From assembly GCA_017428525.1 (NCBI GenBank), contig JAFRQQ010000033.1:1-44145 (forward strand): a stretch of DNA of 44,145 nt, in the 5' to 3' direction. A program made the position numbers and the translations under genes. The notes beneath the pieces were generated by a model. It made no database searches. It saw only the letters and a list, made by a program, of their open reading frames with translations, and was not told the origin of the DNA. Source of the stretch: Clostridia bacterium. Its GTDB lineage: Bacteria; Bacillota; Clostridia; Oscillospirales; Acutalibacteraceae. This document shows positions 1 to 7,032 of the stretch, one piece after another (the first letter of the stretch is position 1; every line of letters starts with the position of its first letter).

Positions 1-159
1 AAGTATGCCATGTGCGGCTTTTCCTTTTTCTGAACAATTTCTGCTCCTGCAAAACTGTCCCATCGAAAAGAGATGCAATTTGCGTGCAATTGCGGATTTC
101 TTCGGCGCAGGGATACTTGACGTATCTCAAGCCGAAAAATCTGCAAGTGGGCGTGAAGT
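1..159 (-). repeat. Dispersed hairpin repeat, copy 1 (partial, reverse)
   Basis: The reverse complement of these bases matches the interior of the full copy at about 5512-5664 with few differences. It includes the hairpin made by GATTTTTCGGC and GCCGAAGAAATC and the small GCAATT/AATTGC stem. The copy continues off the left edge. Its other end (the first ~55 bp of the element, including the terminal inverted repeat) is missing, and it abuts the 3' end of the broken gene at 162-344. No transposase is encoded. Confidence 0.85.
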
Positions 160-161
160 GT

Positions 162-344
162 TCATTCTCTGGTGCTTTCGTAACCGAAGATTTCAATATG
201 TCCGTCGAGATAGTAGCGGTAGTTCCAGCCGTTCGAGACCAGGTCGATCGATCCGGCCGCAAACGCCGGCTGCGCCAGCGACACGCCGAAGCAGAGCGTC
301 AGCGCCAGCGCCAACAGGATGCTGAACAGCTTTTTGCGCTTCAT
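162..344 (-). pseudogene. Truncated secreted protein (possible BspA-like LRR protein N-terminus)
   Basis: A 60-residue reading frame with a strong AGGAGG site 8 bases before its ATG. Residues 1-29 are a clear Sec signal peptide: KRKK, a long hydrophobic core, then an AFA-A cleavage site. The remaining ~30 residues (YRYYLDGHIEIFGY) resemble the opening of BspA-type leucine-rich repeat surface proteins, which usually run to hundreds of residues. The frame ends at a TGA only 3 bases from the edge of repeat copy 1. I infer that the rest of the gene was lost when the repeat inserted or a deletion followed. It could instead be a genuine short secreted peptide, but the intact leader and ribosome site on a stub favour truncation. 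Confidence 0.55.
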
Positions 345-454
345 ATCCGCAACCTCCTTTATTCCGTGTTCATTGATTTATAATAAATTATAATATTTTT
401 TATCACATTCCGCGCGGCTTTGCAATCGTTCCGTTTTTTCTGCGGCTCGTTTTT

Positions 455-1513
455 TCAGCGCAGCGGAGCTTCCTTATGCAGCACGGCGTTCAGCACCGGT
501 TCCAGCGCCTTCGCCATGCAGTAAAAGCCCAGATCGTTGGGGTGGCAGCCGTCCACGGTCCCGGAATCGCCCCCGAAAATATTCAGCATCTCCGTGCCGT
601 CGATGAACCACACGTTCCGGTCCCCGTTGTTGACGGCCCGTTCCCACGTCCGCTTAACGATATCCCGGCGCAGGCGCTCCTCTTCGGTCGGACGCGGCTG
701 CGGACGCGAAAGCAGAATCACCGGCAGTGTCGGCTGCCGGCCGCGGATCACGGAAAAGAACGCTTCGTGCGTCGCTTCCAGATGCGCGGGGTCCGGCGCA
801 TTGTGGTCATAGTCCAGCACAAAGGCCGCCATGCGTAGCCCGGCGATATACTCCGCCATGCAGGGCTCTCCCCTCGCGCTGCCGGAAAAGCCGAGATTCA
901 CATGGTCGCAGGTAAGCAGCCGGGACAGAATATTCTGATAGGCGTTGCCGGGGCGGGAGGCGCAGCCGCCCTGCGTGATGGAGGAGCCGTAGTAGACCAC
1001 AGGCAGCGGCACGGCATAGGGATCCGCCTGCGCCAGCGCGCTGCCGGCGGGGAAGCCGAGCTCCAGCTTTTCAACGCCGCTGTAAAGCGGAAAATGCACG
1101 GTGATCTCGCGCATGCCGCCCGCGCCGAGAAACAGCTCCGAGGAATAGCCCGTTTCCACATCAAAGGGCGGTTCAAACGTCCCCTTGTAAACATCGCCCG
1201 CATAGAGATCGAACCCCGCCGAGCCGGTCAGCGCTTCGTGCGGCATCTTTGAAATCGCCCGCAGCGCTGCGCGCAGAACGATCCGGTCCGCGTCGGTGCG
1301 AAAGCGCACGCGCCCGCCCGCGGTATGCAGATTGAGCCATTGCACGCCCTCGTTCGTCGCTTCGGCAACGTCGAAGGGAAGGCGGTGATAGCCGTTCGCA
1401 TCCCGCATTAGGCCGTGCACCGTGAACGGCGGCGCGGCCACGTCAAAAAAGACCGTCTGCGCGTCGTCGGGGGCCTTGACGATGAAATTCCGATCCGCAT
1501 CTTCAATCCGCAT
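455..1513 (-). CDS. SGNH/GDSL-family hydrolase with GxDLY N-terminal domain
   Basis: 352 residues, no signal peptide, so probably cytoplasmic. The N-terminal half (to about 170) is a beta-sandwich with the GxDLY signature at 100-104 (GFDLY). The C-terminal half is a SGNH esterase: YYGSSITQGG at 174-183 carries the nucleophile serine, GFSGS near 208 the glycine block, DYDHN near 234-238 the asparagine block, and DGCHPND at 321-327 the Asp/His pair. All catalytic blocks are present. This family (Pfam Lipase_GDSL_3 with GxDLY) is thought to remove acyl groups, often acetyl, from carbohydrates; the substrate cannot be read here. The ATG follows an AAGGAAGG site. It stands alone between two other minus-strand genes. 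Confidence 0.88.
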   Translation of the reverse strand: MRIEDADRNFIVKAPDDAQTVFFDVAAPPFTVHGLMRDANGYHRLPFDVAEATNEGVQWLNLHTAGGRVRFRTDADRIVLRAALRAISKMPHEALTGSAGFDLYAGDVYKGTFEPPFDVETGYSSELFLGAGGMREITVHFPLYSGVEKLELGFPAGSALAQADPYAVPLPVVYYGSSITQGGCASRPGNAYQNILSRLLTCDHVNLGFSGSARGEPCMAEYIAGLRMAAFVLDYDHNAPDPAHLEATHEAFFSVIRGRQPTLPVILLSRPQPRPTEEERLRRDIVKRTWERAVNNGDRNVWFIDGTEMLNIFGGDSGTVDGCHPNDLGFYCMAKALEPVLNAVLHKEAPLR

Positions 1514-1597
1514 AGCTGCCCGCCCTTCCTTTCGGAGAATCTCTTTTTTCTTCTGATTTTTGAGTTTTTTTCATCCGGTTCTCCCGAAAACGGGAAT

Positions 1598-2149
1598 TCA
1601 CAGATGAAAGGTTTCTTTGATCAACTTTGCGACTTCTTCGGGTTCTTTTTCCGAATTGTCGATCCTGAGATAGTTTTCAAACGGAATTTCGCCTTCCCGG
1701 CTGACAAACCTGTGATTCCTGTCATCCTCGATCAGGCGCCGGTTGGAATTCTCGATCTCTCTCTTGGACGCCTTATGCCTGAGCCTGTTTTCGGAAACGT
1801 TTCTTTGCAGCCGGATCTCCTGCGGCGCGATCAGTTCCACATAATAGAATTCCGTGCCGTAAGGCGCAAAAATGCTTTTGACGTGCTCCAGAAACGCCCG
1901 GTCCTCCGGCTCGTCAAAGGCCCACATCATCGTATAAATCATCCCGTCGTTCTCTGAAGCCGCGAAGTTCCTGAAAACCACGTCGCGCAGTTCGCGAATG
2001 GTGTTCCAATCCCATCTGCCGAACACCTCCAGCACGGGCTCGATGGTCATGTGGTTGTGAAACAGCCGCAGATCCGTGATTTTCATCAGCTCCTGGCCGA
2101 CGGTCATTTTCCCGACCGCCGCATCGCCTATCAGAAATACCAGTTTCAT
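1598..2149 (-). CDS. P-loop AAA/shikimate-kinase-like nucleotide-binding protein
   Basis: 183 residues. The N-terminus has a beta strand followed by a Walker A loop, GDAAVGKMT, at 8-16. A LID-like, Arg-rich segment (about 116-141, LQRNVSENRLRHKASKRE) follows, as in small-molecule kinases such as shikimate, gluconate or cytidylate kinase. The size fits a single kinase domain. No substrate-specific motif is recognised, so the phosphate acceptor is unknown. A GGAGAG site lies 5 bases before the ATG. A sigma-A-like promoter at 2309-2338 would give a leader of about 150 bases. It is divergent from the LRR/transporter pair. Confidence 0.75.
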   Translation of the reverse strand: MKLVFLIGDAAVGKMTVGQELMKITDLRLFHNHMTIEPVLEVFGRWDWNTIRELRDVVFRNFAASENDGMIYTMMWAFDEPEDRAFLEHVKSIFAPYGTEFYYVELIAPQEIRLQRNVSENRLRHKASKREIENSNRRLIEDDRNHRFVSREGEIPFENYLRIDNSEKEPEEVAKLIKETFHL

Positions 2150-2308
2150 AAGATCTCTCCATGAATCCCGGTCTGACGGGAGCCGTTCTTGTTGAACTCC
2201 GTCCCGTCGCCGTCTGCAGATCGTCGGAAAGCCTGAAGCGGAAATGCGCCCCGTCAGGATGCCGACGGCGCAAATCGCGTTTGTCCGCGCGCAGGCTTTC
2301 TTTTTAAA

Positions 2309-2338
2309 TTATAGCAGATTGCGTCCGGGTTTTTCAAC
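2309..2338 (-). promoter_or_regulatory. Sigma-A promoter for the kinase-like gene
   Basis: On the minus strand TTGAAA (2333-2338), an 18-base gap and TATAAT (2309-2314). Both boxes are close to consensus. The start of transcription would be near 2302, leaving a leader of about 150 bases before the ATG at 2149. Confidence 0.6.
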
Positions 2339-2430
2339 CGTTTTTCCGAAAATGCATGCGCCGCGAAGCGCAAAACCGCCCTTTCTCGCCCGGGAGCTGC
2401 CGCAAAGGCGCACAATCCCGTCGCCGCTAC

Positions 2431-2459
2431 TTGAAAAACGGGCGCACATATTGTATAAT
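2431..2459 (+). promoter_or_regulatory. Sigma-A promoter for the LRR-transporter operon
   Basis: TTGAAA at 2431-2436, a 17-base spacer and a perfect TATAAT at 2454-2459. Predicted start near 2466, about 39 bases before the ATG at 2505. It is divergent from the promoter at 2309-2338, about 90 bases away. Confidence 0.75.
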
Positions 2460-2504
2460 AATAAAAATACCGTCCGGCGGACCATGCGGAAAGGGGAAAA
2501 ACGG

Positions 2505-3596
2505 ATGAACGACAACCTCGAGCAGCAAACGCTGCTGTATGACCCGATTTTTGTGAAAAAACCGCCCGAGGGCTGGGAGGACAGCGAGAAGGGCGGCTTT
2601 TTCGGCAAGGCCGCGACAAAGAAAACCATTTTCATCCTCTTTCTTGTGCTCGCAATCAGCTTCTCCCTGCTGCTCAGCTTCCGGTCGCTGAGCAAGAAAA
2701 AATACATCTATGACGAGGCCGGCAGCGGGTACTGCCTGAGCGAATTCAACGGGACGGACAGCGACCGCTGTCTGCGCATTGATGCGGTCATCGACACGGA
2801 CGGCAGCACCGACCCGCAGAAACCGGTGACGTCCGTGCGCAATTACGCGGTCTGCTGCAACGAAACGCTGGACTTCATCTTCATCGGCAAGGACGTCACG
2901 TCGCTGGAATACAACTGTTTCTACTACTGCACCAACCTGAAGGCGGTGTTTGTGGATGCGGGCAACCCCGCCTACACGTCCGTCGACGGCGTTCTCTACA
3001 ATAAGGAAATGACGGAAATCATCCTGCATCCCATCAAAAACAGCGCTTACCGCGCAGCCCTCGCGCTCGGGCTGCAGGCGCCCGCTGACGAAGCCGGCTG
3101 CGACGCCTTCCTCAAAGAGCTGGACCGGCTGTTCCCGGGTGAGGAAGAACCGACAGACGCGCAGGCGAAACAGGCCATGGCAGACACGGGCGCGGTTTAC
3201 ACGATCCCCGACACGGTCACGGCCGTCGCGCCCTTCTGCTTCAACTACTGCGAAACGCTCACAAGGATCGACCTGCCCGACGGGCTGAAAACGATCGGGC
3301 AGATGTCCTTTTTCAAATGCAAATCGCTGGAAAGCATCCGCCTGCCGGACGGCCTGGAAAGCATCGGCGCGGACGGACTTTCCTACTGCGAAAAGCTGGA
3401 TTACATTTTCGTGCCCGCGTCGGTGAAATCCATCGGGCACCACGCGTTTTTCGGCTGCCTGGGTGTGACGGAAATCGACCTCGGGGCGGCGGATAAAAGC
3501 CAGGTGGAAACCGGCGAAAGCTGGCTGCCCAAGCAGAGCGTGCGCTCGCTGAAGAATGTGCCCGCCGTTTACGGCGCCGAAAGGAGGGACGGCTGA
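2505..3596 (+). CDS. Membrane-anchored BspA-type leucine-rich repeat protein
   Basis: 363 residues from the ATG at 2505, chosen because AAAGGGG sits 8 bases upstream and the promoter at 2431-2459 excludes longer starts. Residues 1-42 are a charged cytoplasmic tail; about 44-63 is one transmembrane helix (IFILFLVLAISFSLLL) followed by SKKK; the rest is predicted outside. The exterior carries LRR_5 units: an early one (VTSLEYNCFYYCTNLKAVFV), then after a Glu/Ala-rich insert a tandem set (CFNYCETLTRIDLPDGLKTI, SFFKCKSLESIRLPDGLESI and so on). This fold usually mediates binding. The next gene starts two bases after this stop, so the two are almost certainly co-translated. Confidence 0.85.
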   Translation: MNDNLEQQTLLYDPIFVKKPPEGWEDSEKGGFFGKAATKKTIFILFLVLAISFSLLLSFRSLSKKKYIYDEAGSGYCLSEFNGTDSDRCLRIDAVIDTDGSTDPQKPVTSVRNYAVCCNETLDFIFIGKDVTSLEYNCFYYCTNLKAVFVDAGNPAYTSVDGVLYNKEMTEIILHPIKNSAYRAALALGLQAPADEAGCDAFLKELDRLFPGEEEPTDAQAKQAMADTGAVYTIPDTVTAVAPFCFNYCETLTRIDLPDGLKTIGQMSFFKCKSLESIRLPDGLESIGADGLSYCEKLDYIFVPASVKSIGHHAFFGCLGVTEIDLGAADKSQVETGESWLPKQSVRSLKNVPAVYGAERRDG

Positions 3597-3597
3597 G

Positions 3598-5430
3598 ATG
3601 TCAAAGATCAAAAGCTTCTTTTCGGATGTGAAAGAACACTGGTCCGTTCCCGATACCTCCAAGGGCCGGTATGTGCCCTATAAAGAATACGGGACGATCT
3701 TCATCGGCGTGGCGATGAACTACGGCGTGCAGGCGCCGCTCAAATATCTCTCGTTCAGCGCGTCCTGCTTCCTGATCATGTATCACTACAACCTGCCGTA
3801 TGTCGCGTTTTCCGTGATCGCGCTGATCGGGCTGCCGTTTACGTATCTGTGGAGCATTCTCGGCTGGGTCGTCAACGACAATCTGGGCATCCTCGATAAA
3901 CAAACCGAGAAAAAATACATGATCGCCTACGGCTCGATCTCGCTCGCCGGACTGCTGCTGCTGGTGTTTGACGTTTCAAGGCAGATGCCCGCAGGCGTCG
4001 TCTCGATCCTCAACGGCATTTCCGGCATCAATGCCATGAGCTTCTTCAAGATCATCGGCGTGCAGCTGTTTGTCAACGCGTACGGCGGCGCAAGAAACAT
4101 TCTGTGGAAGAAAAAGCTCGTGCCGAAATACGGCAGATACAAGTATTCGCTCTTTGCAAACTACGTGCAGAAGTGCATTGTGATCATCCTCATCGGCTGG
4201 CTGCCCGTGAGCAAAATGCCGGACGCGAACCAGCGGCTGTGGATTGCCTACCTGCTGTTCAGCCTGTTCACGATGTTTGATTTTTCAAACGTGATCGAAA
4301 ACTGCACGCAGACGATCAGCCCGAACCCGCAGGAGCGCCTCTGGGTCCGGACGTGGCCGGTCAAGATTTCCCACCTGCTGGAAAACATCTTTGAGCTCAT
4401 CATCCCGCTGATCGGCATCGGCTTTGCGGATATCCGCCTGTATAAATACGTCGTGCCCGCGGTGTTCATCCCGCTGGGCGCGCTGACGCTGCTCGCAACC
4501 AGGGGCATCAACGAACGCATCCCGCAGCCGCCGCTGGAAAAGAAGCAGAAGGTCTCCTTCTGGTACGGCGTTTCGCAGGTGATGAAAAACAAATACCGCT
4601 GGCTCAATATGTTCTCCTCGCTGATCGATTCCCTCGGCAACGGCGCGCTGACGATGCTGAACGTCATGTTCTTTTTCTCGATGCGTCTTTACACGCAGGC
4701 GATCCTTTACGGCATTGTCAAGCTGCTCTATGACTTCCGCACCACGCCGACGAGCTTCCTGGCGCCCTATTTCATCCGGAAATTCTCCTACCGGTCCCTG
4801 CGCATTTTCAAGCAGCTTTGTCTGGCGACAAGATGCATCCTCTGGATCGGCGCGATCTTCTTCCTGCGGGACAGACAGACGCTGTGCGGCATCGTCATCT
4901 TCGCCTCCGACTTCGTGATGACCGCGCTCGAGCAGGTGTGCAGCGTGGCGGACGCCGATATGGGCGTGCGGCTCGGCGATTATCAGATGTATATCTCCGG
5001 CGAACGGCTGGAATCCTCCGCCGGCGTTTTCTCCTGGTTCATCAGCCCCGTGACCACCGTCGTCGGTCTGCTGATCCCGCTGATCGTGCTCAAAAGCGGC
5101 TTCAACACCAACTGGGACGTTCTGTTCATCGACTCCACCCGCTTCGGGATTCTGGCCGTGCCGGTCGCGATCGATCTGATCGGGCATATTCTGATGATTT
5201 TCCCCTTCCTGTTCTGGGATTACAACAACGAGCAGCATACCTACGTCATGGAAGTGCTCAAGCAGCGGGAACGGCTGGCGGACAACGGCTATTTCCCTGC
5301 GGAATATGAGGGCGGGCTCACCTTTATGGAAGCCGAAGGGGTGAAGAATTCCATTCCCGTCAACGCGCAGGAGATGCTCGGCCGGCGGGAAACGGAAACG
5401 GCAGTTGCCGAACCCGTAACAGTTGAATAA
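3598..5430 (+). CDS. GPH-family (MFS) sugar:cation symporter-like transporter
   Basis: 610 residues from ATG 3598, preceded by AGGAGG at about 3582-3587; the upstream stop overlaps as TGAGATG. About 12 hydrophobic segments alternate with charged loops. VVNDN in an early loop and DADMGVRLGDYQMYISGERL in a late loop recall the glycoside-pentoside-hexuronide symporters (melibiose-permease relatives). At 610 residues it is longer than MelB-type proteins (about 450-500), with long loops and a soluble C-terminal tail of ~70 residues. It would import a glycoside with Na+ or H+; the substrate is unknown. It is coupled to a membrane LRR protein rather than to a glycosidase, which is unusual. Confidence 0.8.
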   Translation: MSKIKSFFSDVKEHWSVPDTSKGRYVPYKEYGTIFIGVAMNYGVQAPLKYLSFSASCFLIMYHYNLPYVAFSVIALIGLPFTYLWSILGWVVNDNLGILDKQTEKKYMIAYGSISLAGLLLLVFDVSRQMPAGVVSILNGISGINAMSFFKIIGVQLFVNAYGGARNILWKKKLVPKYGRYKYSLFANYVQKCIVIILIGWLPVSKMPDANQRLWIAYLLFSLFTMFDFSNVIENCTQTISPNPQERLWVRTWPVKISHLLENIFELIIPLIGIGFADIRLYKYVVPAVFIPLGALTLLATRGINERIPQPPLEKKQKVSFWYGVSQVMKNKYRWLNMFSSLIDSLGNGALTMLNVMFFFSMRLYTQAILYGIVKLLYDFRTTPTSFLAPYFIRKFSYRSLRIFKQLCLATRCILWIGAIFFLRDRQTLCGIVIFASDFVMTALEQVCSVADADMGVRLGDYQMYISGERLESSAGVFSWFISPVTTVVGLLIPLIVLKSGFNTNWDVLFIDSTRFGILAVPVAIDLIGHILMIFPFLFWDYNNEQHTYVMEVLKQRERLADNGYFPAEYEGGLTFMEAEGVKNSIPVNAQEMLGRRETETAVAEPVTVE

Positions 5431-5455
5431 ATCCGAATCGCCGGGAAAACGCAAG

Positions 5456-5760
5456 GAGCCGCTGCAACGGCAGCATTTCATAACCCAGTGTTGTCGAAAA
5501 GAGCGCCCTCCACGCGCACTTGCAGATTTTTCGGCTTGAGATACGTCAAGTATCCCTGCGCCGAAGAAATCCGCAATTGCACGCAAATTGCATCTCTTTT
5601 CGATGGGACAGTTTTGCGGGAGCAAAAATTGTTCAGAAAAAGGAAAAGCCGCACATGGCATACTTGATGTATGTCAGTGCGGCTTTGACGCATTTATGGG
5701 CGATTTATGCCCCGCAAAACCAATACTGGATTATGAAAGGCTGCCGAACCGCAGCGGCTC
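5456..5760. repeat. Dispersed MITE-like hairpin repeat, copy 2 (complete)
   Basis: A 305-bp element with imperfect terminal inverted repeats of about 40 bp. The left end (5456-5493) starts GAGCCGCTGC and contains CGGCAGCATTTCATAACCCA; the reverse complement of the right end starts GAGCCGCTGC and contains CGGCAGCCTTTCATAATCCA. Inside are a hairpin around 5526-5573 with loop segment ATACGTCAAGTAT, a GCAATT/AATTGC stem, and a strong hairpin AGCCGCAC/GTGCGGCT at about 5647-5684 with loop segment ATACTTGATGTAT. The right end followed by TTTT also resembles a terminator for the transporter gene. No protein is encoded. Other copies lie at 1-159, 32361-32472 and 43994-44145. Confidence 0.85.
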
Positions 5761-5794
5761 TTTTGATTTATCTTTTGACTTGTAAGGAATCGGG

Positions 5795-6793
5795 TCAATC
5801 TTCCGATCGTCCTTCTTCGCATCCCGACGGCGGCTCCGGGCAGCCGTTCGCCGGATCCGTGTCCGCAGGCGCAGACAGCTGTGCCCGCCAATTCAGAAGC
5901 ACAACCGCTGACAGCACCAGAAGGATCCCGAGGCCGGCGCGCAGAGTCGGCGTTTCGGAGAAGCACAGCACGCCGATCACGGTAGCCACCACCGGCTCGA
6001 GTGTGGCAAGGATGCCCGCCCGGCTGGCCTCGACCGTGCGCAGGCCGAGCGTATACAGCAAAAACGGGATCACCGCAGTCACGATGGGCGTCAGACAGCA
6101 AAGGAGCACGGCTTGCGGCGTATAGTCCGCGCGGGCGAACTTGGCAATCATATCCGCCGGGCGGCAGATCAGGCAGGCGCCGACAGACGCAAAAAGGAAG
6201 GTGTAAGCCGTCACGGTATAGGGAGAATACCGGCGCAGCGCGACCGTCCCCAGGATGCTGTAAAGCCCGTATCCGATGCCGGAGCCGAGGCCGAACAGCA
6301 GGCCGGTCAGGGTGATCCCCTCCCCGGAAACGCCGGAAACCAGCACGCAGCCCGCAAACGCCAGCGCCAGCGCAAGCAGCTTTCTGCCGCTGAGCTTTTC
6401 GTGAAAGAACAGCACCGACATGAGCATGATCCAGATCGGCGAAGTATACAGCAGAATCGCCGCGGCGGACAGCGGCATCATCGTGATGGCGGAAAAATAG
6501 CAGACCGTGAAAAGCAGGACGCTGCCGAAGGCCAGCCCGAAAAACAGCGGCAGATCCCGCAGTGCGATCCGGAACCCGGACCGGTCTTTCACGAGCAGCA
6601 GCAGGCAGAAAATCGCCGCGGCCGCCGTGAGCCGGATCGTGACGATCTGGATGGGGCTGAAGCCGAACGCGTCGGTCAGTCCCCGCACGAAGATCCCCAT
6701 GCTGCCCCAGAAGCAGGCCGCGAGCAGAATCAGGAGCGGCCCGACAGTGCGTTTTCTTTTTTCCGTTGATTTTTTCTTTTGCAATTCAGACAC
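5795..6793 (-). CDS. EamA-family (DMT) metabolite transporter
   Basis: 332 residues starting at GTG 6793, with an AGGATGAG site upstream; the nearby ATG at 6800 is out of frame. Ten hydrophobic helices form two EamA repeats. The first repeat begins ILLAACFWGSMGIF (about 21-34), a typical opening of drug/metabolite exporters; the second begins near LLFGLGSGIGYGLYSILGTV. The end is a polar tail rich in Pro, Glu and Ser. Members of this family export amino acids, nucleobases or other metabolites. It is the last gene of a possible run with the 57-residue ORF and the TAXI-GltS fusion (gap 49 bases), hinting at a link to amino-acid traffic, but this is only proximity. Confidence 0.88.
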   Translation of the reverse strand: MSELQKKKSTEKRKRTVGPLLILLAACFWGSMGIFVRGLTDAFGFSPIQIVTIRLTAAAAIFCLLLLVKDRSGFRIALRDLPLFFGLAFGSVLLFTVCYFSAITMMPLSAAAILLYTSPIWIMLMSVLFFHEKLSGRKLLALALAFAGCVLVSGVSGEGITLTGLLFGLGSGIGYGLYSILGTVALRRYSPYTVTAYTFLFASVGACLICRPADMIAKFARADYTPQAVLLCCLTPIVTAVIPFLLYTLGLRTVEASRAGILATLEPVVATVIGVLCFSETPTLRAGLGILLVLSAVVLLNWRAQLSAPADTDPANGCPEPPSGCEEGRSED

Positions 6794-6842
6794 TTCTCAT
6801 CCTGCCGTCCGGTCGGGCAGTTTGCCCGAAGCCGAACGGGTT

Positions 6843-7016
6843 TTATTCTTTCTTCTCCGGTTTTTTCCCGAAATGGATCTGCGGGATCGCGCCGGAATAG
6901 TCGATTTCCGCCGTGCTGTCCGCTTCGTCCGGCTCGTCCGCCGCCCCGACCTGGATTTCCGGGAGCGCGACGTTCTCCGTCACGATGTGCAGGGTCTCTG
7001 CTTCGTGTTCTTTCAT
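6843..7016 (-). CDS. Small acidic hypothetical protein (57 residues)
   Basis: A short ORF starting at ATG 7016 and ending at TAA 6843. A GGAGG site lies 8 bases before the ATG, overlapping the region just after the stop of the TAXI-GltS gene (16 bases upstream), so it should be co-translated with it. The protein begins MKEHEAETLHIVTENVALPE, has an acidic middle (DEPDEADSTAEIDY) and ends with a Lys/Glu tail (GKKPEKKE). No membrane segment, cysteine or known domain. Its tight coupling suggests an accessory or regulatory peptide of the transporter, but nothing proves it. Confidence 0.55.
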   Translation of the reverse strand: MKEHEAETLHIVTENVALPEIQVGAADEPDEADSTAEIDYSGAIPQIHFGKKPEKKE

Positions 7017-7032
7017 GGCCGTTTCCTCCGTA

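Noticed and set aside
2150..2308. Riboswitch in the long leader of the kinase-like gene
   Set aside because: No known riboswitch core or terminator/antiterminator pair could be recognised in the leader.
4285..5661. Minus-strand frame of 458 residues across the transporter gene and into the repeat
   Set aside because: It is an antisense shadow of the GPH transporter; its first residues come from the repeat, and the same peptide appears at the left window edge only because the repeat is duplicated.
5520..6125. Plus-strand frame containing KPHMAYLMYVSAALT, echoed at 32325-32570
   Set aside because: The shared peptide comes from the nucleotide repeat (the AGCCGCAC hairpin) and the frames diverge outside it, so it is not a conserved protein.
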